NCBI RefSeq assembly: GCF_032854445.1 | Contig: NC_088300.1 | Span: 5,828,001 to 5,892,000 of the forward strand | Length of the DNA stretch: 64,000 nt | Direction of reading: 5' to 3' | Source: Liolophura sinensis | Taxonomy: Eukaryota > Mollusca > Polyplacophora > Chitonida > Chitonidae | In this document: positions 11,648-25,200 of the stretch, piece after piece | Position numbering within the stretch: the stretch's first letter is position 1 | Layout of the letters: every line of letters starts with the position of its first letter | Notes under the pieces: generated by a model | What the model was told of the DNA's origin: nothing | What the model saw: only the letters and a program-made list of their open reading frames with translations | Database searches by the model: none | Position numbers and translations under genes: made by a program

Positions 11648-11700
11648 ATCATGTGCAGGTTGCTGGCAGACGCTACCACGTATGACCAGAGAAGAAACGC
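11648..11700 (-). mobile_element. SINE body fragment
   Basis: GTGCAGGTTGCTGGCAGACG and the following CCACGTATGACCAGAGAAGA match the body of the common SINE only. Confidence 0.6.
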
Positions 11701-11705
11701 CCCTT

Positions 11706-13060
11706 CAAGGCAAGCATTTTATTTTTGTTTGTGCTACACGCTAAGATTATATTTTTTTATAAATGGTGCAAATGTGTTGTAATTTCTTTTACATAGTAAA
11801 AGTTGGCGACCAAAACTGATAATGACATTAAGATAATCACACTTGCGTAACTCACTGACTGGTGTTTACATTTTTATTTTATGAAATCAACAATACATTG
11901 TCACACACACACCAAGGACACATGTCAGAATAGGCCAGTTTATAAAATCATCACATTTTCAACCTTTGAAAGCAAACTGTTCTGCTCTGTAACTTAGCCC
12001 ATACTAATCTGGTATTTGGGCTATACTCCTTTATCTCCACGCAGGCGGTATTAGCAACATGAGCGCTGCCATCCGATTGTGCCATACTTAATGCGTTATC
12101 ACACAAGAATGGCAAGTCTGATACAGTCAGGATAGGCGTAGACCATGTGTTTTTACCTACTTGGCGTTTTTACCAATTTATAGTTTAAGATCTATTCGAT
12201 TATATGTAAAGCGATACCGATGATCTACCAAACCCATGCCCTTTCATCTGAGAACTAGCTGTTGGGCGCTAACATTTTGCACTGAACCAGTATACATGTA
12301 TATAACGAAACAACATAAAGTAAACAAGTACTGATCTAGATTCGTATTGCTAATGCACTTAAGGCGCGTTACCGACAGACTGGAGAACTGGGATTAAACA
12401 TAAGCTAGGTGATGACACAAGTATTATTAGTCGTGTTTCCTTCATAATATCCACTGGCTGTCATGCCTGCTCCCAATGGTTAATAAAATCAGTGATCTCG
12501 TAGAGTTCTCCACATGGTTATTCGCACAGTTTAAATTATTTTGCACAAAATATAAGGAAATTGTTTGCATTGACCAGTAACCATGTGATAATGGACAACA
12601 AGGCCTGGCAGGCGGAATTACATACATAGAATTCTCCATATAGTTTTATGTGTCAAACACTGACTATACATACATGGCATTGAATAACATATGTCCTCAT
12701 CATCTATCGTGAGTTACACATTTCCAAAGATATCCGTGCTGGAAACGCTACTGATGTGATTTGTTTGAAAGAAATGTAAATTCTACAAAAACACACACCT
12801 TCTCCCCAAATAAGGTATGTGAATCATCTATTAGGCAAATATGTTAACCAGGTGTAGGCGACTATGTCCTCCACAGTATATCTGTCCATATGTATTGTTG
12901 AATTGTTACGCTGACCCTTGGACCGACTGAGCAAACTAGCAATGAAATATTTTACTGAGAGATATAATACAATACATATCTGGAAAGTTTTGTAAAATTA
13001 GAAATTTATGAATGAATAATTCCCACCATTGTATACAGTGTAATTAATAAATCTTATATT
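11706..13060. other. no gene seen; downstream of gene A
   Basis: AT-rich sequence without recognisable exons or repeats. The 3' UTR of gene A must begin at its right edge, but I see no convincing poly(A) signal on the - strand close to the stop. Confidence 0.4.
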
Positions 13061-13289
13061 TTAAGGAACATCTTTCATGGCATCTCTGTCACCGAACCAG
13101 ACGAGCCTGTCCTCGCGAATATGGCCGGGCTGGGTTATAGCAGTGTCCAGTGATCGTATACTGATGATAAAGCGCCCCCCTGTCAGGTACAACCGTGGGC
13201 TTTCCCACACACTCGCCCGTCACTATGTACGGCGGTAATTCCAACATGTCCACATTTGTGGTGTACACGCCATAGCTGATATAGTAACT
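13061..13289 (-). other. last exon of A: frameshift hides a conserved C-terminus
   Basis: As written the frame stops at 13089 with an unconserved tail. One frame over, after the six-C run at 13175-13180 (G on the coding strand), the exon reads RFIISIRSL and GHIREDRLVWFGDR and ends at a TAA at 13063-13061. Paralogue B has GHIRADRYLWFGDR at the same place. A run of five instead of six would give 415 aa, against 416 in B. Either gene A is genuinely altered at its end or the assembly has one extra base. Confidence 0.85.
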
Positions 13290-16200
13290 CTGAAAACACA
13301 GTGCAGTATATCAACTTTACACTATATGCATAACACTTGCAAAGGATCCAAGAGAACATTTAAAAGAAACTACGTATGCGAGTCCCACAGAGGGCCATAA
13401 CTGCATACTGAGGTAAGTTGTGCAAATACGAACACGTAATTTGTCCTTCTTGAAGAACACTATCTTGAAAAGATTTTGAAAGTAATCTAAAATTTTATGA
13501 AAATGGATTCTTAGGATTTAACGAATTAATATGGCCTGATTATAGCAACCGATTTGAAACCTTTTCTTTACTCTGACTGTTACCCATTGACGAACATTCT
13601 GACGAGTTGTTCATATATACATATTTGACCAAAAACAAAATACAGCGTGGATACAGGCCCTGTCAACAGACTTCCCGTATCCGTTAATAATGATCAGGAC
13701 TCACAAAGCAATATAGGATATTAAGTTGGTTGTAACTGACATGGAGACACATGTTAGAGATACATGTATGTGCGTTAGCCTACATACAACGTAGCCTACG
13801 GTCGCTTTCCATTCAGTGTTCAAACCAGCCCTACATCTAAATGAACACATTGGCTGATTAACGTATTATTTTATATCATGCAATCATAAATGACAATAGC
13901 GGCCAACATTTTCCAGAGATAATGAAAGGACGTGTATGGTTTCCCATCGGGAGCGTACTCCATATAAAGTTTTGAATGTCTTAACTCGTTAGCTAGATTG
14001 AATAAAAGTTACTTCATATAGTCTCGCTTGATTTCTAACTTTCTATATACACGCTAATTCTCATATTTGTGTCTACAGACTCTCTTGTTAACAGGAACAG
14101 AGCCTCGAAAAAGAACAATAAAGTATCGAACAATACTTACTTTCATTGCTTTAAAGGAATCAAATAAAGCCTGTTTTACAGGCAACAGCGCGCTGGGTGT
14201 AAACTGGAAATTTTCTGGAGTATCTCTACTCAACTGTAGCAGCCCCCATCTGGATAACACAAATTGTATCATTGTTTAAAAATGTTGCATGAAACAGCTT
14301 GCAATGAACCCATTTCGAAATTATTTCCACTGAATCTATGCGTATGCTAGCCGTCAACCAATCAGGACGTTCCTGGTCAATAATCGTAGGGCCAATTCCC
14401 AAAGCGACGTTTAAAGGATTAGTGTCCAGATTGGTTATATATTCACAATTAGCTACACGTGTATATATATTGTTAAATGGAGTGTGGAAAAATACTGGAA
14501 AAACTACAGTAATCTGAGTAATATGGCATTAAAATCATTAGATAATGAGGCTGGGTTTATGCATTTTTTCCGCCAATACACGGTAGTCTCCTGGCAAGAG
14601 ATGGGATAAGGAATCTTGACGGGCAGTTAAATTTTAACAGCAGGGAGGAAAATTAGACTTTAAATATATGTATGTAAACTCTGGTGATAGGGCTTGGTGG
14701 GTATAAAACAAAGCGGGGGCTCATTCATCATGAGTTTGATCAATCTTCTGTATGTAGGTAAAGTGAAAGAAAAGTAGATACAGGCACATTATGGCTTCCA
14801 ATGAATGGCGCTTTGATACACGCTATCCCATTGGCTGTGTCTCTCCTGTGGACCAGTGGGTGGACTTCTGACAAATTGTAAACTGTGTACAACAAGACAA
14901 TGGCCGTTTGACAGCTACGACACTGGTAGCGGTATTGCCACCCCAGAAGCAATCCAAGAATAATCATGTTGCTTAACTGCGTTAATCAAGAAGTAATGAC
15001 TGGGTTTGAAGTACTGGTTGTTGATTAAAGTTAGTCATCAAAAGTGGGAAAACAAGAGATATCTTCTTGAGTAAGGCTCAGAGTAGGTGCGAAAGCAATC
15101 TTAAAGTGATAATCCAGCCCTCATTGTTTTAATCTCTGATCCATATTACGAGGCTTAGAGACACCGCAGGTAACAAAAGACGATTAAAGCAACCTTTCAC
15201 AACCCCTTGAGTAATTCTGACCATAATATAACTAGGAAAATTAAACAGGTGTAAGAATTTTTTTCCAATATTGCCTTGATTAAAGGAGTGAATATTAATT
15301 CCTGCGGACCCATTTTCGAACAAAATCCACTCGGGGAATGGAATGATATTTATTATGAAGCGGACAGAAGGAAAGAACAGTAAATATTAAATCTGATATA
15401 CACACGAAATGTAGACCTACAGTCTAACACAGGATAAAGCTATAGCTTACCACTCCATATTGCTAGTGCAGTTGGAAATGCCTGGACAAAGATCAAATTC
15501 ACGTTTGAAAACTTGGAATCTGAAGTCTGACCAGAGATGTCAGTGTCATAAATTGGAACTTGAGCATCGTCCACTATGGGTTCAAATTGATATGGCAGTA
15601 TATTTGCTTCTGTGTAGCTAGAATCCATCTTGAAAATGACATTGTTTTGATGCGAATTCCAAGGTTATATAGGCCAGCTAGACTTGGGTTGGTTACCTGA
15701 CGGCCGGCTGGAGATTGGCTAGGGTAGTAAACCTACTATTTTTGGTGGACTTTAAGTCATAATTACGTTTCAGAGGCCCTCCTGGTAATATACTGTTAAA
15801 CAGATTATAATCTTTATACATAGGACAAGTAGCTGAACCTGGGCACTAATCCTTTAACACAAACCACCAATGAATTAAAAAAATATATAAAGTACGAAAT
15901 TAGGACGGGATCATACAAAGGGAAGCAGTCAACAGTTTTCACTGATGTTGGAAAGGCGTGAGGTATGTTCTAGGCGAATGAGTGAAATCAGTATTCCAAT
16001 CGCGTACCGTAATATTATATAAGTTGTCGATAATAAAATATTGATTGCAACGGATTCAAATATTCAAATAGTTTTTGTTGTATTATAACTTGTGGCGTTA
16101 ATTGAGACGTGAGGCGGACACATCAACCGCATTTAATTTTATTCAAATTTTTAGCACCCAAACTAATCATAAACTCAAAAACAAGTGTGGGAATTAAAAC

Positions 16201-19200
16201 TAATTTCTAAAGACGCCATTTCATTACTTCACTTAGTATTGTCGCGCTAAGTAAAGTCAAAACACATATACAGGTTAGGTACTAATTTAATCGTAATAAA
16301 CATCAGAATCGTAAATTCAGTAAAGGCTAATGATTTCGTCATACTCAATTCAAGTTAGGTAATGGAATTCTGTTCATATTTACATACACGGAAGTATATT
16401 TCACTGACGCCATGTTAATCAGTGGATTCAGACTAAGACACAAGCCCTGGACGAGGCCCAACATGATTATCTCGGTGTTCTGCTACGTTTACTTCAACCC
16501 TCAAGCAGAAAACACAATACTATCAAAGACCGCTAACACACTCAAGGTGCACGTTCAATTCTGACGTTTGACAGGTAGTTTCTGGATTTCCCGCTGTTCG
16601 TGCATGGGACCTTAGTAACGAAAAGCAGTCAACGGCGCTCATGGTGTTATTTGCACAGTGGCCTCATGGATAGAGCGTCCGCCTCGAAGCCGGGAGACCT
16701 GCGGATCTAACCTGGGTCGGGTCATACCAAAGACTTTAAAAATGGTACTTGGAGCTGCCTCGCTTGACGCTCACCAGAGAGAGGTGAGAGCAAGGAAACT
16801 TGACTGGTTAGCCCGGTGTCCAGTATAATGTGACTGGGTGGAGTATTATGTCTAATGTCTTTGACACGATACTTCAGTGGCGACAACAAAATTAGCGGTG
16901 TGGATTCGCCCTGCTACAAGAGAACTCACTAATGAATCCTCGTTAACTGACTGAAAAAATATTGAGTACATGTGCGACGCTAAACCCCAAGCATGTATAA
17001 ATGCATTTACGTAGTCTTTCTTTCGTTGAAAACCACTTTGTATTCCACCAAAATGGCGTACAAAAACGTGTGTCACAGCTGATCAGTAGTTTACCCTTGA
17101 CGCCCCGGTTTCTTCTATTCGTAAGGGAAATGACTTGAATGTACCATTAAGTTGCAAATCAAATGATTATTGTTCTTGGTGATATACTAGTATATGAAGC
17201 CGTCTTTACCAAAACTACTAATGACATTCACAGAGTACTGCGCGTGTATACCAACAGGCAATCAGATAAGCATTCACAAGGTTTTATTATGACAACCCAC
17301 CTATCTGGTAAATGTAAACTCACAGCTCCATGTGGTTGCCATGACCACCAATTCGCTTCCTTTGATTCGTCCTGAAGAGAGATATGTAATTATAGGACAC
17401 CATTGTGCAAGGTAAGGATGTCGGATTCAAGTTTTAATGCATTGCCATAATGATACATGCTTACACGTATATGTATACAATATAATTTTATGATGAGTTA
17501 AAACTATGAAAGGAAAGCTACTAGCATGTCTTCATTGAAAATCATTCTACAGAGAGAATTTTTGTTCGTTAAACTCGAAGAAGACATAAGCTAGATTGTA
17601 GACTAGTCAGTATAGTATTTGAACCAGGAGCTTTGCATAATCATTGGCTGACTTACCTTAACATATTGTCCGTCTACAATTTTATGGGCCCAATGCGATC
17701 TGAAATGGAACGAAGTTGTTAATAGGTCCAAAAATGCCAAACCAAAGATACACCACAATTGTTACAATACTGAACACTCATCAAGTCAAATTTTCAGGTG
17801 TATTGCGAATAATTTATTCCTTTATTTGGCTCACCAAGCACAACGTTTTCAGAGTGACGAAGAGCACGTGGCAAATTCAACTGCTTACTACTATGTATTA
17901 AGACTTATTCTGACCCTTACTTTCGTCACTCATAGGAATGTAAAATAAAGCAAGGTTTTATGAATGTATAAAGTTGTTCACTTTATTGTTAAAATTTGTT
18001 CATGCACCAGGCTGCTGGTGAATTTAGGGAACCGTCCCAGCTGAGCTTTCAGAATGACACAGTGGAAGCCAAGAGGGAAACATTACTATCCGATCGCAGA
18101 GCTGTGACACATGAAACCCGTGGATAGCACAGGTCAAATGACACCACGTGCACATTTACAGGAAATGACGATGGATCTGCATCTTTCTCGAATAACGGTC
18201 AGCGCATACATGCAGCATGACGATGTCACAGTATACGACCGAGTACATTAACTACATGTACTTCATAATTCTAGCTGTGAAAAAAAGAATCATGACCCGT
18301 GATCAAATGAATGACTTAAATAACTGTCATCGAATTATGTCGTGGAATTTTTAAATGTGTCACGTGTACTTACCTGGCCAAAACCATTCTCCACGTCTCC
18401 TTGTCTCTGGGAATACTGTTCACGTCACGTGTCGTACCTGAACGTAGTCTGCTCAGAGGAAACTTCATCTCCACTGTCCAAAACTTGTCTACAAACCCAC
18501 ATAGTTTGGTTTGAATCTTAAGACTGGTTTTGAAAATTTACCAGGTCCGAAATGTCGAAGAAAGCACTGGAAGAGTTGTCAGCCTATTCCATTTTTTTGT
18601 TTATTTATGTGATTGGTGTTTTACGCCGTACTCAAGAATATTTCACTTATACGACGGCGGCCAGCATAATGGTGTGAAGAAACCGGACAGAGCCCGGGGG
18701 AAACCCACAACCATCCGCAGGTTGCTGGGAGACCTTCCCACTTACGGTCGGAGAGGAAGCTATCATGAGCTGGACTTGAACTCACAGCGACCGCAGCCTA
18801 TTCCAGGATACCATATTATCATCATATGATGACAGCTCAAGTTGACATCTTTATGCATTTTTAGACCCTATAAGATTTGCATCATTTAAATACTTTGGTT
18901 ATCGGAATGATCTCGAAATAATAATAATAAAAAATAATGCCAGAATGTCATAGATGCATTAAATTCATATTGGACACAACGAGAAGAAAATATTTACTTA
19001 AAAATGGAGAAAATGAAGGCCCCTCTTACTTGGGGAATCTGGATCGTTGATATTTCCGTCAACTAGAATAGCCTTTTCCACGTCACTCTCCCAGTTACTG
19101 AGAGCCCGGCCTCCGTCAATGTAAGCCTGGAAGAACACAGAGAATATGTCAGCAACACTGAGCTGTAACAGACACTATATTATTTGTGTTTATTGTAGTA

Positions 19201-22200
19201 AAAAATCACCGATTAAATATTTCAAATTTATGAAGCAGCCTAGTCAAAGAACGGAGTTCATAGGAATTCTGGGGAGGTTGTATCTGTTACAATTCAGTTC
19301 GATTGCATTTCCTTTCTTGTTTACAATAAATAAGCATCATTTTTCGAAAGCTGACAGCGTAATAGTGAAGTAAGTAAAACGATCAATTTGGTTGTTGTTA
19401 AAACAGTTAACATTTTCTCAGTGTGGTTTTAGGTAAGACCATCGTGATAGGCAAATCAATAAACATCGAAAACCAGACACAGATGTCTATTATTGCACAA
19501 ATCTATATTGGAATATGAACATTTTCTGTTTATATATATTTATTTATGTATTGACTATATTTATTTGATTGGTATTTAGTAGGACGTTGGCCAAGGCAGG
19601 CTTTGTGGGGAAAATTCATTATTAAATACAAACATGTAGGTCAATATGTCTTTGTATTACTCTACCTTTGTTAACATCAAATCCCAGATTGTCCCCAAAG
19701 CATTAATCTCGATTTCTTTGTAGCTGCAAATATAAAAATAAAAAAATATTTTTAAAGTAATTTTTACAACTGCGTACTGTGTATATAAAGCAATATGGAG
19801 AGAAGATCCACTGTTGTTAATCAGGTAATTTTATTACTCCAGTAAATTGCCTCTCGTTACAAAGGGCATTTGAACACAGTGAATGTCTACAGTTAACACC
19901 TGAGCTTTGGTGATGATATACAAGGGCGACATCACCTCCGACAGAACTCTGACCTACAGTTAATACCTGAGATTTGGCGGTGATATACAAGGGCGACACC
20001 ACCTTCGACAGAACTCTGGCCTACGGTTGACACCTGAGCTTTGGTGATGATATACAAGGGCGGCACCACCTTCGACAGAACTCTGACCTACGGTTAGCAC
20101 CAGAGCTTTGTTGATGATATACAAGGGTGATGATATACAAGGACAGAATTGTCGTTTACAGTTCATACCCGGGCTTTGGTGATGCTATATAAGGATGATA
20201 GATAATCCGTCAGAAATTTGCACCTATGAATCTAAAGATGACATTAATGACACTGGCCTCCGCTGTGCGAAATAGGGCCATCTAATTTACGTCTACTGTC
20301 CGCTGTCAGCGACGCAATAAACGACCTGATTCTCTGTTGACAAAACATGTCCTATCCCTCAAACATCCTCCAGAAAAAAGACCAGTTTATTTACTCACTT
20401 GTGCGTGCTTCCGTCAACATCCACAAAGATCTAAAATTGAAGTTGAAACTAAAGTTACATAGCAAGAATTGAACAGTAGTAAAATAAATAGGTGTTTCTA
20501 AGTATGTTTATGGCAACAATAATGACTGATATCACACCAAGCTGTGTGACTATGTATTAGGCCTATAAACAGTTAGGGGAAGAAAACGAAAACTGTTGAC
20601 AAAGAATTTTGTGAATCCTAAATCAGTTTACTTCGTACGCAAATATGGTCCATGATAAGTCATTTCTGGACGGTATCATTTATACGGAGCTGTTTAATAG
20701 TCGTGATGTCGAACCACGCATGTGCAAATAATTTCCATCTCTTTGTCGAAACCTGATTGATCACTGCGGTAAACTCATAATACTAAAGCGTGTCTCTCAA
20801 ATGCTGTCAACGATACTCAAAAGCATCACATCTGTGTTAAAACTTACCTCAAAGGCGTTATCGTTGAAAACTGTTGACAGAAAAAAATAAGACATCAGCC
20901 GTGATCTTCCAAAGCAGAGTATATGACGAAACATATTTTTACACCAACACTATTTATTTTGAGGAAAATAAGTAACGTGAGTGGGCCTCTAAATTTCGTG
21001 ATCCCTTTGCACTGCTTTAATGTTATTGTATGTAAAATGTTTTGGCCACGCAGACATTTGAGTAATTCTGGACAAGTGACGTCTAAGAAATTGCAATTAA
21101 GATCACTGTATTTTTCGTACCTTTTTTACCTAGAGTCATGGTGCTGAGGAGTGGGTGCCATCTGCTACTATTTCAACCCTGACTGAGGTAAATTGTCAAG
21201 AGGCCATATTTCACCGGTTACGTGTGACCACTTGCCAATTATCACACCACCGTCGCTGCTCTGATTTTGCTCATTATGCAGTAAGCCTGTTATTATATTT
21301 TCACAAAAATTTTAGGACGAGCTCTATTTTACAATGAGTCAAGTAAAGAATTGCTATGATTATAAAAATAATTCTATATTACAATAAGTAGGCAGGCAAA
21401 TTCAATAGTATAGGTCTAGTTATAAAATGGAAGACCTCGCTTAGAAGTAAAATGACTTTAATAACTGTAAATGAGATTTACACGTGTCGTTTGGATTGAT
21501 CTTCGAAATATTTTCATTGACTGGGTGAATCCAAATATGGATGTCTCCACAGAACTCACACCTACATCCGGCCAACATATCAAAAACTTGTGCAATGTTA
21601 ACCATGTAACATCGATACTTTGTCCACATATTCACCTGATGAACTGTTCTCTACCGGGACCGCGCTCTTATCTGAGATCAAGGAGGGCAGGGAAATCCAT
21701 GTGACATATCACAGTCAATCCGGCTGACATTATTGTGGTGACGTTAAGACAAACAGGGATGTGAAGCTGAGTCAAGCTCGACTAGACGGTCTCCAGACAA
21801 CAACAAACAGTTTTTACGCATACTTTGCATCTAATCTATATTTGTCTGAAGAAACGTGGGTGAACTAGCCAAGTGCGTAAAACATCAATCGCTTAGTTCA
21901 AATCCCAAAGATCCGTTTCATTGAATAGAACTCCGTTCCTATGGGTATTTCAGTATTTTATTATGACTCAACTGTGCTCTTGATCACAATACATGTAAAA
22001 AAGACCTAGAATGTTAAACAGTAGTATTTTTGGATTATAAAATTTCAACTATGTTTTTCTGATAAAACAAACATAGGCCTATCATCTGTTCAAGACAGGC
22101 AGGCGGCTCCTGGACAAGCGTATGGGTTACATACGTCTTCAAAAGATGTAGTTTTGAGCACTGCGTTATATGGACTTTACTTCTGCTCATTTGTAACGAC

Positions 22201-25200
22201 AGCCATGTTTATCATCTTACCATGAGAGTCATGTTTTGTTTTGTTAGCCCAGACGTGTTCGTCCTGTAAGTAGGCACCCACATACAGGTGCGTGTCGTCC
22301 CACCGAATCTTCACCCGTGTGTCATATAACGGTTTGGGGTAGTCCGTCCCACGCAAGTCTGCCACAACAAACATCACATGGAAACGCTACAAGGTACAGC
22401 TATAACAACAAGTGTGTCCTGGTACAAGTATAACAACAAGTGTGTCCTGGAACAAATATAACAACAAGTGTGTTCTGGAACAAATATAACAACAGGTGTG
22501 CTCTAGAACAAATATAATAACGGGTGCATTCTGGAACAAATATAACAACGGGTGTATTCTGCATCAAATATAACAACAGATGTGTTTTGGTGACTAATAT
22601 ATTTCCATGGGTTGTTTTGTATCCATTCCAGGTGAAATGAAATCGGCAGTATGAACAAATAAACGTTTTTGATGTCACTGGTGAGAAACACTCTTAATAT
22701 GGTTTAAACTGTCTATTGTAGAGGTAAACGTTTGATAATTCATTTGTATAATTTGTGGCAAAAATATAATGAAATAAATAATCCATATCTTGTGATATAT
22801 TTTCAGCACTCTGCCAAGCGATCCTGACTAGTGAATTTACCTCCATTTAAATAATGCTAAACGTGTGTAGACACAAAATCGACGTACAGTTGTTAAAACA
22901 TTCATTTGGTTATATACAACTGCATTATGAACGAGTTAATTTTACCAACAGGATGTGTTTGAGTATTAGCTGCAAACCTTCTTCGAAGTTACTTTGTGTA
23001 TGACTGCCTATATCATACTGGATTCAGATCACTGATGCTGTAAACAAATGTATTTCAGCCACAGAACTTATCAGCGTATAGTTTGCCCATTTATTAAGAT
23101 GTATGAGGCTCTTTGATGAATGATAAGATTTCCTAGATGAATTTAACATGAAGAAGCATTGACATGATCATTATGTTCACCAAATTGTAATTTATGAGGT
23201 ATCAGCTATATGAGGTATGTTTGTAATATGTAACTGTAACTTTTGATAATCTCTGGTGAACGAATTGGTTGGGTGTAATCTGTTTCTGTTCATTCATTAT
23301 AAAGTATTTTCACCCAAAGGATGGCTAAACCTGCCTGTGAAAGGAATGTCCAGGCAGGCAGGAAACCGCTACAGTTTATAAAGTGAGCAAAGAGAGATGA
23401 CTTCAGTTGGTCTCTCGATTTAATGCTGTAATCTTGTTGGGATCACCAAGTACTCATCTCAGAATGAAGTGTGATCTGTGCTGGAAAATCGTAAGTAAAA
23501 TTATTATAACTCATATTATAATGCGAAGCCGAAGGATTCCAGTTTGTGCACGTGGAGAACGTACTTCACAGTTTTTGTGTGACAGTCACCAAGTTGTCGC
23601 CAATGGTTTGGTGAGATTGATTTCGTTTAAGCCATTAATCTCTATAAGAAATTGTGAGCTAGGTTTTTCTGGTTCAGTCCAGTGAGGGCCTTTATTCACC
23701 TGTCAGTGACCGACTCACCCACGAACTTTTCCGTCCAAGGTACTTCCTCCCAGGCAGGGTCATTGAGGTCGCCGTCAACGGCTATCGTCTGCTCCTTCAA
23801 GTGGTAAGCCACGTAACTTCTGGGTAATGGAATGTCACATGTTTCTGCCCGACACGCCGTCACCTGACAACTTTCTAGGAATCTGAATGACAAGATCATT
23901 TCCATATGAAAGTCACATTTAAGTATAGCCTACTGATTACTTCATATAGTCACTGTGATAACGTTTATCTAATTTACATTAAGGTGTCATATCAGTTGTG
24001 TCTAGGAAAGTGATATTTAGGAATTTAAGCAATGTTCAGTATAACTAATCTATAATCCCGGTAATTGTCTTGGAATGATTCTGAAGGAGAATCATTTATC
24101 CAAGGTCTTTATTAAGACACCAAAGGATCAGAATGCATGCCCCAAACATCACGCTCAGAAATCAATAATCTTTTCGTTTTGACATCAAGGAAACAGCAGA
24201 AACCTTAACTTCCTAAAAGATAAGGTACTCCATTCCAACATCACTCAATGCATGTTAAGTCAGTGGCCCGATTAATGTTTTAAAAAGCGATGCGTGTCCA
24301 CATGTATTTGGACAAGAGCATCTAATGGATGTATAAGTTGATATTTATTTATTTGATTTGTGTTTTACGCCGGACTCAAGAATATTTGACTTATACGATG
24401 GCGGACAGCATTATGGTGGGTGGAAAGCAGCCATATAAGTTGATAGTTCTAATGTATGTATAAGTTGACAATTCTAATGGATGTATATGTTGACAGTTCT
24501 AATGGATGTATATGTTGACAGTTCTAATGGGTATAAAGGTTAACAGTTCTAATGCATGTCTAAGTTGACAGTTCTAATGGATGTAAAAGTTGAAGTCCTA
24601 ATGATGTATAAGTTGATAGTTCTAATGAATGTCTAATTTGACAGTTCTAATGAATGTATATGTTGACAGTTCAATGGATGTATGTGTTGACAGTTCTAAT
24701 GGGTATAAAGGTTAACAGTTCTAATGGATGTATAAGTTGATAGTTCTAATGAATGTCTAAGTTGACAGTTCTAATGGATGTCTAAGTTGACCGTCCTAAT
24801 GATGTATAAGTTGACAGTTCTAATGTATGTATAAGTTGACAATTCTAATGGATGTATATGTTGACAGTTCTAATGGGTATAAAGGTTAACAGTTTTAATG
24901 CCTGTCTAAGTTGACAGTTCTGATGGGTATAAAGGTTAACAGTTCTAATGTATGTATAAGTTGACAATTCTAATGGATGTATATGTTGACAGTTCTCATG
25001 GGTATAAGGGTTAACAGTTCTAATGCATGCCTAAGTTGACAGGTCTAATGGGTATAAAGGTTAACACTTCTAATGGATGTATAAGTTGACAGTTCTAATG
25101 AATGTCTAAGTTGACAGTTCTAAAGGATGTCTAAGTTGACAGTTCTAAAGAATGTATAGGTTGACAGTTGTAGTGGATGTATAAGTTGACAGTTCTAACG

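Noticed and set aside
16661-16735. tRNA gene at the second SINE family
   Set aside because: It is tRNA-like in its first 70 bases but continues into a SINE body and lacks a matching acceptor stem.
23882-23890. Alternative acceptor (CCTAG) at the start of gene A exon 2
   Set aside because: With the phase 2 exit of exon 1 it gives a stop. The acceptor TTCAG just upstream gives an open frame and matches the phase used by gene B.
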